Source: Pseudomonas xantholysinigenes
GTDB taxonomy: Bacteria; Pseudomonadota; Gammaproteobacteria; Pseudomonadales; Pseudomonadaceae
NCBI RefSeq assembly: GCF_014268885.2
Contig: NZ_CP077095.1
Coordinates: 2,671,501-2,735,500 of the forward strand
DNA: 64,000 nt
Direction: 5' to 3'
The notes below the pieces were generated by a model, which was given only the letters and a program-made list of their open reading frames with translations, was not told the origin of the DNA and made no database searches. The position numbers were made by a program, and so were the translations under genes. Position 1 is the stretch's first letter, and every line of letters begins with the position of its first letter. Positions 1-8,807 of this stretch are shown here, in pieces.

Positions 1-141
1 GCGGGGTTGCATGCCGATGCACGTACGGTATTCAGCCAGCCGACCTTGGCCGGGTTGGCGGCGCATACGCAGCGGCAGGCGCAGCAGGTGGAGATTGCGC
101 GATCGACCGTTCCGCAGGTGGGTGGGCGGCGGCGGATCTGA
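1..141 (+). CDS. C-terminal end of a non-ribosomal peptide synthetase (partial)
   Basis: Frame 1 is open from the window edge to a TGA at 139-141 and gives 46 residues. The stretch ARTVFSQPTLAGLAAH matches the last helix of a peptidyl carrier (thiolation) domain, where the family pattern is roughly R-x-x-F-x-x-P-T-[LI]-x-x-[LF]-A. After this helix the protein ends in about 25 residues, a basic tail GGRRRI, so no thioesterase or reductase domain follows. The product must therefore be released by another protein, or this module hands on to a separate synthetase. Everything upstream is outside the window, so the peptide made cannot be named; a siderophore or lipopeptide is possible. The family call rests on one short helix and is moderately secure. 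Confidence 0.6.
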   Translation, partial: AGLHADARTVFSQPTLAGLAAHTQRQAQQVEIARSTVPQVGGRRRI

Positions 142-210
142 GGGGCAGCGCACGTCTTGAGGCTTGTGGGAGCAACTGTCTTGCTCAATTTCTAGCATCT
201 GGCGCGATCC

Positions 211-253
211 GTGTGGGAGCGGGCTTGCCCGCGAACACCGGCGAAGCCGGTGC
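211..253. repeat. REP-like palindromic element
   Basis: The intergenic stretch 142-378 holds a GTGTGGGAGCGGGCTTGCCC hairpin followed by ACCGGCGAAGCCGGT, a second short stem. This is the common pseudomonad extragenic palindrome. Nothing else gene-like is seen between the synthetase stop and the start at 379; short open frames here are shadows over the REP. Confidence 0.75.
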
Positions 254-378
254 CAGGTAGCACGTTGCCTTGCGCCTATCCGCCGCATGCCCCAAGCGCA
301 ACATGCGCCATTCGTTCAAGCGTCAGGCGCGGATGTCAATCGACACTGCCGTCTCCCCAACCAGAGACGAACCTGACC

Positions 379-1272
379 ATGCGCATCCTCTACGCTCCAT
401 GCCTGTTCTTCGGTTTCATCGGTACCGCGCTGTACCTGATTCACCTCGGCGCCAGCATCGTCTGGCTGTGGCCGCTGCTGGCGGTGGCGATCTTGCTGTC
501 GTTCTGCTGCGAGGGCCTGTATCCCTATAAGCAAGCCTGGGCCTCAGGCATGGGCGAGGGGCCGCGTGATTACCTGCACGCCCTGGTCAACGAAACCCTC
601 AACAGCGTCAGCATCGCCGCCGTGCCGCTGCTGGCCGGCTGGCTGCCGACCGCCGGTTACTGGCCCAGCCACTGGGCCTTGCATTGGCAATTGCTGCTGG
701 CGATTCCGCTGGCGGACCTGGGCATCACCCTGGTGCACTACGCCAGCCACCGTAGCCGCTGGCTCTGGCAACTGCACGCGGTGCACCACAGCGTGACCCG
801 GCTGTATGGCTTCAATGGCCTGATGAAACACCCGCTGCACCAGATCGCCGAGGCCCTGGGCGGGGTATTGCCGCTGGTACTGCTGGGCCTGCCGCAGGAT
901 GTCGCGGCGCTGCTGGCATTCAGCATCGCCATCCAGCTGCTGTTGCAGCACAGCAACGTCGACATGCGCATTGGCTGGCTGCGCCATGTGTTTGCCTGGG
1001 CACCGGTGCATCGCTTGCATCACCTCAAGTACGGCACCTTGGGCGATGTCAATTTCGCCTTGTTCCTGTCGCTGTGGGATCGTTTGCTCGGCACCGCGCT
1101 GTACCTGCCGGGCTACACCCTGGCCGACGACGACATGGGTATCGGCGACCGTCCGGACTACCCGGTTGGGTACCTGGCGCAACTGCGCGAGCCGTGGCGT
1201 GCCGGGCGCGAGACGCAGCCACCGGCCAAAGTGCCGTCGGCCTTGCGCGAGGCATTAGGCAAGGGTGCTTGA
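379..1272 (+). CDS. Fatty acid hydroxylase / sterol desaturase superfamily membrane protein
   Basis: The 297-residue integral membrane protein carries the histidine clusters of the di-iron fatty-acid-hydroxylase superfamily: HYASH (about 120-124), HAVHH (133-137) and a later HRLHHLKYG. These clusters bind two irons at the cytoplasmic face and support O2-dependent hydroxylation or desaturation of a lipid. Hydrophobic helices cover roughly residues 5-45, 68-90 and 100-120. The ATG at 379 was chosen because codons upstream of it run through the REP element and encode nothing family-like. It follows the synthetase by 237 bp, so tailoring of the peptide's fatty acid is possible but only inferred. 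Its 3' end overlaps the convergent AraC gene by 18 bp. The substrate is unknown. Confidence 0.8.
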   Translation: MRILYAPCLFFGFIGTALYLIHLGASIVWLWPLLAVAILLSFCCEGLYPYKQAWASGMGEGPRDYLHALVNETLNSVSIAAVPLLAGWLPTAGYWPSHWALHWQLLLAIPLADLGITLVHYASHRSRWLWQLHAVHHSVTRLYGFNGLMKHPLHQIAEALGGVLPLVLLGLPQDVAALLAFSIAIQLLLQHSNVDMRIGWLRHVFAWAPVHRLHHLKYGTLGDVNFALFLSLWDRLLGTALYLPGYTLADDDMGIGDRPDYPVGYLAQLREPWRAGRETQPPAKVPSALREALGKGA

Positions 1273-1941
1273 GCGCAGCTGACGCAGCGCCTCGCTGGCG
1301 CGGATGCCGAATTGCTGGCGCAGGCTGCGCGACAGGTGCGCCGAGTCGGCAAAACCGGCAGCCATGGCCGCCTCGGTCAGGCTGTCGCCGGCCAGCGCCC
1401 GCTGCAGCGCCAGGCGCAGGCGCTGCCACAGTACCAGGCGTCGCACCGACTGCCCCAGGCGGGCACTGAACAGCCGTTCAAGCTGGCTCAGCGAAAGGCT
1501 TGCCGCCTGCGCCAGGGCCTGGGCCGGCAAAGGTTGTTCGTCCAGCGCCCGCAGGCGCGCCAAGGCCGCGGCCAGGCGCGGGTCGAGCGGGCGGCGTGGG
1601 CAGTCGCGCAAGCGCCTGGCGAGGTCCTGGGCGTTACCATCGGCTTGCCGGCACAGGTCCAGCAAAGTGTCCAATTCGAAGGCCAGCGGCTCGGCGAACA
1701 GGGTGATGCAGGGACCCGGCCGTGCCAGCACGGCATGCGGCTGTAGCGACGGCACCGCCAGCAGGGCGCCGGTGTGGCGCTGGCCGGCGATATCCAGGCA
1801 GAGTTCGCCGTGCTGGGCGATCAGTACCTGATGGGCATAGTGCGCATGGGCCGAGGTCCGTCCCGGCGTTCCCAGCAGCAGGCAATGGTCGTCGGCCAGC
1901 CAGAGCTCGCCCTGCCAGGCGGTGTCGCGTTGTACGGTCAT
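1255..1941 (-). CDS. AraC family transcriptional regulator
   Basis: The 228-residue protein has an N-terminal cupin-like sensor half with HAHYAHQ near residue 33 and a C-terminal double helix-turn-helix from about 130. Pattern elements include LSLSQLERLFSARLGQSVRRL in the first HTH and MAAGFADSAHLSRSLRQQFG in the second, which matches the AraC signature region. Such proteins bind DNA as a monomer or dimer and respond to a small effector. It lies tail to tail with the fatty-acid-hydroxylase gene (18-bp overlap) and is divergent from the MFS transporter at 2148, which is its most likely target by position. The effector is not readable. Confidence 0.85.
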   Translation of the reverse strand: MTVQRDTAWQGELWLADDHCLLLGTPGRTSAHAHYAHQVLIAQHGELCLDIAGQRHTGALLAVPSLQPHAVLARPGPCITLFAEPLAFELDTLLDLCRQADGNAQDLARRLRDCPRRPLDPRLAAALARLRALDEQPLPAQALAQAASLSLSQLERLFSARLGQSVRRLVLWQRLRLALQRALAGDSLTEAAMAAGFADSAHLSRSLRQQFGIRASEALRQLRSSTLA

Positions 1942-2147
1942 GGCTCATCCATTTGCGTTGTTTGTCTGCCGTTCAGTCCTGTGGCTGGATATCCAGGCAA
2001 AGATGATTATGCTTCAGATTACCTTGCCGCGATCCGAGGCTACGCCTCGTCGTGCTTCGCGCAACCTTCAAGCCCTGTGGCCTGGGTATGTGCGTTCGAG
2101 ACTGATGGGAATACTCCGGCCCGCACCGTTCATCCCGGAGGCGACCC

Positions 2148-3827
2148 ATGGCGGTCCTCGACAGCGCATCCACGGGCAGTAGCGCGCCCCAACGCGGCAT
2201 CACCCGGGAGGAGCGCAAGGTCATCTTCGCCTCGTCTCTGGGCACGGTGTTCGAATGGTACGACTTCTACCTCTACGGCTCACTGGCGGCGATCATCGCC
2301 AAGCATTTCTTCGCCGGGGTCAATGAAACCACGGCGTTCATCTTCGCCTTGCTGGCCTTCGCCGCGGGCTTCGCGGTGCGGCCGTTCGGCGCCATTGTGT
2401 TCGGCCGGCTCGGCGACATGATCGGGCGCAAGTACACCTTCCTCATCACCATCGTGATCATGGGCCTGTCCACCGCCATCGTCGGCTTGCTGCCCGGCTA
2501 TGCGGCGATCGGCGTGGCGGCGCCGGTGATCCTCATCACCCTGCGCCTGTTGCAAGGGCTGGCGCTGGGCGGCGAGTACGGCGGCGCGGCCACCTATGTA
2601 GCCGAGCACGCGCCCAAGGGGCGACGGGGCTTTTTCACCGCCTGGATCCAGACCACCGCCACCCTCGGCCTGTTCCTGTCGTTGCTGGTGATCCTGGCGT
2701 GTCGCACGGCCATGGGCACCGAGGCGTTCGAGGATTGGGGCTGGCGGGTGCCGTTCCTGCTGTCGATCCTGTTGCTGGCGATTTCGGTGTACATCCGCAT
2801 GCAGCTCAACGAATCACCCGTGTTCATGAAGATGAAGGCCGAAGGCAAGGCGTCCAAGGCGCCGTTGACCGAGTCGTTCGCCCGCTGGGACAACCTCAAG
2901 GTGGTGATCATGTCGTTGCTCGGCGGCACCGCCGGCCAAGCGGTGGTGTGGTACACCGGGCAGTTCTACGCGCTGTTCTTCCTGCTGCAGATGCTCAAGA
3001 TCGACCCGCAGACCGCCAACCTGCTGATCGCCGGTTCCCTGCTGATCGGCACGCCGTTCTTCATCCTGTTCGGCAGCCTGTCCGACCGTATCGGTCGCAA
3101 GCCGATCATCATGGCTGGCTGCATCATCGCCGCGCTGACCTACTTCCCGATCTTCAAGGGGCTCACCGAATACGGCAACCCGGACGTGTTCGTCGCCCAG
3201 GAGCAGAACCCGGTGGTGGTAATCGCCGACCCAGCCCAGTGCGCGTTCCAGTTCGATCCGGTGGGCAAGGCGCGCTTCACCAGCTCGTGCGACATCGCCA
3301 AGAGCCTGTTGGCCAAGCGCGCCATTCCCTACGAGAACCAGGCCGGCGAACCCGGCAGCGTGGCCCAGGTGCGGATAGGCGAACGGGTACTGCCGAGCTT
3401 TGACGGCAGCAGCCTCGCTGCGGCGGACTTCAAGACGCAGAACGACGCCTTCACCGCCACCCTGGGCACGGCGCTGAAAGAGGCGGGCTACCCGGAAAAG
3501 GCCGATCCGGCGAAGATTCATTACCCCATGGTGCTGCTGTTGCTGACGATCCTGGTGATCTACGTGACCATGGTCTACGGGCCGATTGCCGCCTGGTTGG
3601 TGGAGCTGTTCCCGGCGCGCATTCGCTACACCTCGATGTCGCTGCCATACCACATCGGCAATGGCTGGTTCGGCGGCTTCCTGCCGACGGTGGCCTTCGC
3701 CATGGTCGCGGCCACGGGGGATATCTACTACGGGCTGTGGTACCCGATCGTGATTGCGGTGATGACCGCGGTGCTGGGGATCTTCTTCCTGCCCGAGACC
3801 AAGGACCGCGATATCAACCATGCCTGA
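2148..3827 (+). CDS. MFS transporter, metabolite:H+ symporter (MHS) type
   Basis: The 559-residue inner-membrane protein starts with ERKVIFASSLGTVFEWYDF, the hallmark of the MHS group (ProP, KgtP, ShiA). Motif A is GRLGDMIGRK in loop 2-3, and its repeat GSLSDRIGRK occurs in the second half. Twelve helices are expected. A hydrophilic stretch of about 120 residues at roughly 340-460 separates late helices, so the protein is longer than the usual 430-450; this insert has two cysteines and is probably periplasmic. CGGAGGCGACCC precedes the ATG as ribosome site. Family members import organic acids, osmolytes or shikimate with protons. The substrate is not assigned. Confidence 0.88.
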   Translation: MAVLDSASTGSSAPQRGITREERKVIFASSLGTVFEWYDFYLYGSLAAIIAKHFFAGVNETTAFIFALLAFAAGFAVRPFGAIVFGRLGDMIGRKYTFLITIVIMGLSTAIVGLLPGYAAIGVAAPVILITLRLLQGLALGGEYGGAATYVAEHAPKGRRGFFTAWIQTTATLGLFLSLLVILACRTAMGTEAFEDWGWRVPFLLSILLLAISVYIRMQLNESPVFMKMKAEGKASKAPLTESFARWDNLKVVIMSLLGGTAGQAVVWYTGQFYALFFLLQMLKIDPQTANLLIAGSLLIGTPFFILFGSLSDRIGRKPIIMAGCIIAALTYFPIFKGLTEYGNPDVFVAQEQNPVVVIADPAQCAFQFDPVGKARFTSSCDIAKSLLAKRAIPYENQAGEPGSVAQVRIGERVLPSFDGSSLAAADFKTQNDAFTATLGTALKEAGYPEKADPAKIHYPMVLLLLTILVIYVTMVYGPIAAWLVELFPARIRYTSMSLPYHIGNGWFGGFLPTVAFAMVAATGDIYYGLWYPIVIAVMTAVLGIFFLPETKDRDINHA

Positions 3828-3836
3828 GGCCGACAA

Positions 3837-3863
3837 GTAGGAGCCGGCAACGCCGGCTCCTAC
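3837..3863. repeat. REP-like hairpin, possible terminator
   Basis: There is a perfect 12-bp stem, GTAGGAGCCGGC paired with GCCGGCTCCTAC, with a 3-base loop. It lies between the convergent MFS and hypothetical genes and has no T-tract, so it is a REP element that may also stop transcripts from either side. Confidence 0.75.
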
Positions 3864-3871
3864 CGGGCATT

Positions 3872-4441
3872 TCAGTCGTAATACCCGCGCAATGCGTAGC
3901 GATAGCCGACATCCACCTCGGCGCCTGGTTTGGGCCGATGGGCCTTGCGCAACACGAATTCGAATGCCGGTTCGTACAACCCGTCGCGCACCAGCGCGCC
4001 TGCCAGCACCTCCACCTCATACCCGCCATTGTCCAGCTCGATGATCGGCCGCCCCGGCTCCTGGTAGCGCGCCAGCAGGTCACCGAGGGTCTTGTTGGTG
4101 AAATGCTGCAGGATGCGCCAGGTGAACAGCATCAGCGCACCGTTCTCGACCCGCAGCCAGTAACCGCCGCGACGGTGCTTGAGGCGGCTGCCGGACTCGA
4201 GCAGGGCCGGGGTGCGGCCATCGAGGGTGAACAGGATGTGGTAGGGCAGGTTGTCGATGCCGGCCAACGGCAGAATCACACCGTCGCGCACCGCCTGGTC
4301 GCCGCTGTCGCCGGTGGTGAAGGCGCGGGCCAGGTCGTCGGGCAGGTCGTTGTCTTGCTTGAACTGCTCGAGCAACTGGATATCGCCGAGCAGGAAATAA
4401 TCGACCAAGTCATTGAGCACTTCGCTGAACTCGTAGCGCAT
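3872..4441 (-). CDS. Conserved hypothetical protein
   Basis: The 189-residue soluble protein is not assigned to a function. It starts MRYEFSEVLNDLVDYFLLGD and ends RYALRGYYD, with no signal peptide, membrane helix or metal motif. The ATG at 4441 is preferred over an in-frame start 39 bases upstream because AAGGAAAACCC sits just before it as ribosome site. It is a single-gene unit downstream of the REP hairpin and convergent with the MFS gene. Composition and codon use match its neighbours, so it looks native. Confidence 0.7.
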   Translation of the reverse strand: MRYEFSEVLNDLVDYFLLGDIQLLEQFKQDNDLPDDLARAFTTGDSGDQAVRDGVILPLAGIDNLPYHILFTLDGRTPALLESGSRLKHRRGGYWLRVENGALMLFTWRILQHFTNKTLGDLLARYQEPGRPIIELDNGGYEVEVLAGALVRDGLYEPAFEFVLRKAHRPKPGAEVDVGYRYALRGYYD

Positions 4442-4527
4442 GGGTTTTCCTTGTTGTGGCTGCGCCGGGGGAGCCAGCAATGTAGCGCAAGGCTGTTGCG
4501 CCAGCCATCAGGCAAGGCGGTGATTGC

Positions 4528-4914
4528 CTAGTGACGCTGGGCGATCTGGATCAGGTTGCCACAGGTGTCGTCGAACACCGCCACCGTGACGGGGCCCATG
4601 GCGGTGGGTGGTTGGGTGAAGTGCACGCCGGCGGCGCACAGGCGCGTGTACTCGGCCTGGATATCGCGCACCCCGAACGAGGTGGCCGGTATGCCGTCCT
4701 GCTTGAGCGCGGCCTTGTAGGTCCTGGCCGCCGCATGAACGTCGGGTTCGAGCAACAGTTCGACGCCGTTGGGATCGTTGGGTGAGGTCAAGGTCAGCCA
4801 GCGGTGTTTGCCCAGGGGGATGTCATCCTTGGGCTCGAAGCCCAGCACATGGTGATAGAAGGCCAGGGCCTTGGCCTGGTCGTCGACGAGGATACTGGTG
4901 ACCACGATCTTCAT
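4528..4914 (-). CDS. VOC/glyoxalase family protein
   Basis: The 128-residue protein is of the vicinal-oxygen-chelate fold. It starts MKIVVTSILVDDQAKALAFY and contains VLGFEPKDD, WLTLTSP and VELLLEPD, ending with TVAVFDDTCGNLIQIAQ, the usual beta-alpha-beta-beta-beta order with a metal-ligand Glu in the VELLLE strand. Members bind a divalent metal and include glyoxalases, extradiol dioxygenases and bleomycin-binding proteins; which activity applies here is not known. ATG at 4914 was used; another ATG two codons upstream (4920) is equally possible because neither has a strong ribosome site. The gene lies downstream of, and on the same strand as, the IclR regulator. Confidence 0.8.
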   Translation of the reverse strand: MKIVVTSILVDDQAKALAFYHHVLGFEPKDDIPLGKHRWLTLTSPNDPNGVELLLEPDVHAAARTYKAALKQDGIPATSFGVRDIQAEYTRLCAAGVHFTQPPTAMGPVTVAVFDDTCGNLIQIAQRH

Positions 4915-4997
4915 GGGCATACACCGAGGGTTCAGGCTGTACCTGCAAGTAAAGACGGTCCGCGCTGTTTGACCAGTGCCCGGCTGGGCGATGCGGC

Positions 4998-5717
4998 CTA
5001 GCACTTCACCAGGTCGAACATTGCGCGCATCGCCCGGCTCGCCATGCGCCGCATTACCGGTGCCTGCAGGCGCTCGGCCGGGCCGCCGGCCCCCAGCGCG
5101 GCGACCACCTGGCCGCGCAGGCGCAAGGGCAGGGCGAAACAGTGCAGGCCGGGGCGTGAGGCGGCCAGGTCCAGGGCATAGCCCTGGTTGGCAACCTGGT
5201 GCAGTTCCTGTTCCAGGGCGTCGGGCAGCGCTTGGGTACGGGCCAGTTGCCGTGCCAGCTGACGGTCGTGGGCCAGCAGTACCTTGCCGATCGCCGAGGT
5301 GCCGAGGCCGTCGCGGCGGGTGTCCGCTGGCAGTTGCAGGGCCTGGCCACGGCCATCGAGCGCCGCCAGGGTGAGGTAGGCGCGGGTGCCGCCGGGCACG
5401 GCGAGAAAACAGCTTTCACCACTCAGCTCGGCGAAGGCACGCAGGGCCGGGGTGAAGGCCTGGCGCAGGCGCTGTTCGGCCTCGTTCACCGGTTGCGCCA
5501 GCTGGCGCAGGCGCAGGCCCAGGGCGTAATGGCGCTGGTCACGGCTGACGTAGCCCAGCGACATCAGGGTATCGAGCAGCCCATGCACGGTGCTCTTGCC
5601 CAGGCCGCTGCGTTCGGCCAGATCGTTCAGGCGCGCCCGCCCGCCCTCGGCGCGGATGAGCTCGAGCAGGTGCATGGCCCGCTCGAGGGACTGGATCTGG
5701 CGACTGTTGGCGGACAT
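4998..5717 (-). CDS. IclR family transcriptional regulator
   Basis: The 239-residue regulator has an N-terminal winged helix-turn-helix (about residues 5-65, with SLERAMHLLELIRAEGGRA and LAERSGLGKSTVHGLLDTL) and a C-terminal GAF-like effector domain containing GTSAIGKVLLA near residue 150. IclR proteins bind as dimers near catabolic promoters and respond to small aromatic or aliphatic acids. The gene is divergent from the SDR oxidoreductase at 5889, across a 171-bp gap that would hold both promoters, so the SDR is the likely regulated gene. The effector is unknown. Confidence 0.9.
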   Translation of the reverse strand: MSANSRQIQSLERAMHLLELIRAEGGRARLNDLAERSGLGKSTVHGLLDTLMSLGYVSRDQRHYALGLRLRQLAQPVNEAEQRLRQAFTPALRAFAELSGESCFLAVPGGTRAYLTLAALDGRGQALQLPADTRRDGLGTSAIGKVLLAHDRQLARQLARTQALPDALEQELHQVANQGYALDLAASRPGLHCFALPLRLRGQVVAALGAGGPAERLQAPVMRRMASRAMRAMFDLVKC

Positions 5718-5888
5718 GGCGGTGCCCCTGGGGTGTGATGGTCGGCCATTGTGCCCGTATTCGACCAGGGTTGCTGGCGCGTTTGTTCGGCAATGTCGAA
5801 CTGCGTGGCTTTTCTCGTCCCGCGAGGCGGTCTGGCGGGTTTTGGCGCTTAGACTCGCGCCACTTCAACCAGCCAGAGGGCACATTTC

Positions 5889-6641
5889 ATGGATCTGCAA
5901 CTGCAAGGCGCACGGGTATTGGTCAGTGGCGGCACGCGCGGGATTGGCCGGGCGATCGTCGAAACCTTCCTCGCCGAAGGCGCTCAGGTGGCGTTCTGCG
6001 CCCGCGACCAGGTCGGAGTGCGGGCCGCCGAGGCCGAGCTGGGCGAGCACGCCCGAGGCTGGGCGGTGGATATCACCAAGGCCGAGCAGGTCACGAACTG
6101 GGTTGAACAGGCCGGCGAGTGGCTGGGCGGTATCGATATCGTCGTGCCCAATGTCAGCGCTTTGGCCCATGGCCGTGAGGCGGCGATCTGGCGCCAGGCG
6201 TTCGAGACCGACCTGTTGGGCACGGTGGGCCTGGTCACGGCGGCGCTGCCGTGGCTGCAAGCCTCGGCGCGGGCGGCGCTGGTGCTGATCTCCAGCGTCT
6301 CGGGGCGTGAGTTGAGCAGCTTCGATGAGCCTTATGGGGTGCTGAAGGCCGCCCTCAACCACTATGGCAAGACCTTGTCGGCACGCCATGCCCGCGACGG
6401 GATCCGGGTCAATTGCGTGTCACCGGGCAATGTCTATTTCGCCGATGGCGTGTGGGGCAAGATCGAGCGCGAGCAGCCCGAGGCCTTCGCCCGCAGCCTG
6501 GCCGCCAACCCGCTGGGGCGCATGGCGCGACCGGACGAAGTGGCGCGGGCGGCGGTGTTCCTGGCCAGCCCGGCGGCGAGTTTCATCACCGGCACCAACC
6601 TGCTGGTCGATGGCGGCCTGACCCGTGGCGTGCAGTTCTGA
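5889..6641 (+). CDS. SDR family NAD(P)-dependent oxidoreductase
   Basis: The 250-residue classical short-chain dehydrogenase has the nucleotide-binding GGTRGIG near residue 14, VPNVSA in place of the usual NNAG, catalytic Ser in ISSVSG, and the YGVLK catalytic Tyr-Lys pair. The C-terminus has the usual ITGTNLLVDGG. It should oxidise or reduce a hydroxyl/keto group using NAD(P)(H); the substrate is not readable. It stands next to a divergent IclR regulator and a downstream LysR gene (60-bp gap). The cytoplasmic, homotetrameric state is a family property, not seen here. Confidence 0.9.
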   Translation: MDLQLQGARVLVSGGTRGIGRAIVETFLAEGAQVAFCARDQVGVRAAEAELGEHARGWAVDITKAEQVTNWVEQAGEWLGGIDIVVPNVSALAHGREAAIWRQAFETDLLGTVGLVTAALPWLQASARAALVLISSVSGRELSSFDEPYGVLKAALNHYGKTLSARHARDGIRVNCVSPGNVYFADGVWGKIEREQPEAFARSLAANPLGRMARPDEVARAAVFLASPAASFITGTNLLVDGGLTRGVQF

Positions 6642-6701
6642 GGCTTGCAATCGGCCAGGGCGCACCCATTTAGCAGGTCTTGGCTCTCTCGGAAAAACAC
6701 C

Positions 6702-7613
6702 ATGGAACCCAACCGCTTCGGCGATATCGCCGCCTTCGTCAGCGCCGTGAAGGCCGGTAGCTTCACGGCCGCGGCGGCGAGCCTGGGCCTGACCCGCTCG
6801 GCGGTGGGCAAGAGCATCGCCCGCCTGGAGGCACGCATGGGCGTGCGCCTGCTCAACCGCACCACGCGCAAGCTGAGCCTGACCGACGAAGGCTTGGTGG
6901 CGTTCGAGCGCTGGCGGCAGATCCTCGATGACCTCGACGAGGTCGAGACCACCATGGCCCAGCGCCGCGGCAAGCCCACCGGCACCTTGCGCCTGACCGC
7001 GCCGTTGTCGTTCGGCCAGCGCCATGTGCTGCCGATCCTCGATGCCTACCTCAAGCAGTGGCCCGACCTGCGCGCGGACATCCGCTTCACCGACCGCTAT
7101 GTCGACCTGGTCGAGGAGGGCGTCGACGTGGCGGTGCGCATCGGCGCGCCGAAGGAAGACTCGCAGTTGCTGACCCGCACCGTGGCCTGGCAGCAGTTCG
7201 TCACCTGCGCCTCGCCCGGCTACCTCGAGCGCCACGGCACGCCGCAGGTGCCAGCGGACTTGTATGGGCATGACAAGATTGCCTTCCTGGTTGGCGAGAA
7301 GTCCGCGCCGTGGCGCTTTCGCACCGACGCCGGGCTGCACCTGTGCGAGGAGCCGGGGCGGCTCAACATCGACAGTTCCGAGGCCATGCTCGCCGGTGCG
7401 CGGGCGGGATTCGGGCTGATTCACCTGCCGACCTACATCACCAGCGACGACTTGCGCGCGGGGGGGCTGGTCGAGGTGTTGCACGATTATCGGCCACCGG
7501 CGGACCCGATCCGCATCGTCTACCCCAGCAAGCGTCACCTGTCGCCGCGGGTGCGTGGCTTCATCGACTTGCTGGTGGCGCGCTGGGAGGGCGGCGTGCC
7601 GTGGGAGATCTGA
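6702..7613 (+). CDS. LysR family transcriptional regulator
   Basis: The 303-residue LysR regulator has the N-terminal HTH at about 6-65 (GDIAAFVSAVKAGSFTAAA, then SLGLTRSAVGKSIARLE and LLNRTTRKLSLTDEG) and a C-terminal LysR-substrate domain. The ATG at 6702 was chosen because upstream in-frame codons do not resemble the family and the HTH begins a few residues in. It follows the SDR on the same strand, so the two may be co-transcribed, which is unusual for LysR genes since they are more often divergent from their targets. The luciferase-like gene 108 bp downstream is another candidate target. Confidence 0.9.
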   Translation: MEPNRFGDIAAFVSAVKAGSFTAAAASLGLTRSAVGKSIARLEARMGVRLLNRTTRKLSLTDEGLVAFERWRQILDDLDEVETTMAQRRGKPTGTLRLTAPLSFGQRHVLPILDAYLKQWPDLRADIRFTDRYVDLVEEGVDVAVRIGAPKEDSQLLTRTVAWQQFVTCASPGYLERHGTPQVPADLYGHDKIAFLVGEKSAPWRFRTDAGLHLCEEPGRLNIDSSEAMLAGARAGFGLIHLPTYITSDDLRAGGLVEVLHDYRPPADPIRIVYPSKRHLSPRVRGFIDLLVARWEGGVPWEI

Positions 7614-7721
7614 ATCCTTTGGGGAATCCTGTTCCCTGGTGCAGGGCCGCCAGGGCGGTTTATCCGTCGGTCACTCACCCCCGACACTGTGCAGTCATTC
7701 AAAGTCCAATCAGGAGCCCCC

Positions 7722-8702
7722 ATGACTGCCCTGTCCGTACTGGACCTGGTCATGATCGGCGAAGGCAAGACCTTCGCTGACGCGATCGAGGAAACCCGCC
7801 AGCTGGCTCGCCATGTCGAGCAACATGGCTATCGCCGCTACTGGATCGCCGAGCACCACGACATGCCCGGCATCGGCTCGGCCGCCACCGCGCTGATGAT
7901 CAACGAGGTGGCCAATGCCACCCGGCAGATCCGCGTCGGCGCCGGCGGCATCATGCTGCCCAACCATGCGCCGCTGGTGGTGGCCGAGCAGTTCGGTACC
8001 CTCGACACCTTGCACCCTGGGCGCATCGACCTGGGCCTGGGGCGCGCCCCCGGCACTTCCGGGCCAACCGTGCGAGCATTGCGCGGCGCGGTGCCGGAGC
8101 GTGACTTCGAACAGGATATTGCCGAACTACGCGACTACCTGGCCGACAACGGCCAGCGCGGCGTGCGTGGCGTGCCTGGGCAGCATGAAGTGCCGCTGTG
8201 GATCCTCGGTTCCAGCCTGTTCGGCGCCGACCTGGCGGCCCGTCTTGGCCTGCCGTATGCCTTTGCCTCGCATTTCGCGCCGCGTTACCTGATGCAGGCC
8301 ATCGCGCACTACCGGGCCAATTTCCAGCCTTCGCCGTACCTGGCCAAACCCTATGTCATGGTCGGGGTGAACCTGTTCGCCGCCGCCAGCGACGCCGAGG
8401 CCGATTACCTGGCCAGCTCCCATCGCCAGTGGATGCTGGACCTGCATGTTGGACGCTACGGTTTGTTACCTCCGCCGCGTGAAGGCTATGTGCAAGGCTT
8501 GCCTGGGCATGAGCGGGCAGTGCTGGAGCAAGTGATGGCTTGTACGGTCAGCGGTGGGCCGCAACGAGTGCAGGAGGGGTTGCGCGAGCTGATCGCAGCG
8601 ACGGGGGCGGATGAACTGATGATCGATTGCCGGATGCATGATCCACTGGCGCGGCAGCGCTCGCATGCTTATGCGGCGCAGGCGTTGGATGCGTTGGGGT
8701 AA
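7722..8702 (+). CDS. LLM class flavin-dependent oxidoreductase (luciferase-like monooxygenase)
   Basis: The 326-residue protein is of the bacterial-luciferase-like TIM-barrel family. It has [15 protein letters not shown] near residue 45, [19 protein letters not shown], and [15 protein letters not shown], which is the typical flavin-pocket order of the MsnO8/YwcH-like subgroup. Such enzymes use FMNH2 from a partner reductase plus O2 to hydroxylate or oxidise a small substrate. CAGGAGCCCCC immediately upstream supports the ATG at 7722 rather than one 33 bases earlier. The convergent old-yellow-enzyme gene lies 105 bp away. The substrate is unknown. Confidence 0.88.
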   Translation: MTALSVLDLVMIGEGKTFADAIEETRQLARHVEQHGYRRYWIAEHHDMPGIGSAATALMINEVANATRQIRVGAGGIMLPNHAPLVVAEQFGTLDTLHPGRIDLGLGRAPGTSGPTVRALRGAVPERDFEQDIAELRDYLADNGQRGVRGVPGQHEVPLWILGSSLFGADLAARLGLPYAFASHFAPRYLMQAIAHYRANFQPSPYLAKPYVMVGVNLFAAASDAEADYLASSHRQWMLDLHVGRYGLLPPPREGYVQGLPGHERAVLEQVMACTVSGGPQRVQEGLRELIAATGADELMIDCRMHDPLARQRSHAYAAQALDALG

Positions 8703-8807
8703 GGAAGGGCGGCGCCAGGCACCGCACCGCCTTCTTCACGGCGATGCGGTGTCCCGATCAACCCACTCCCACAGGTGCGTGGCCCATCACGAAAGCTCGC
8801 CGACTAC

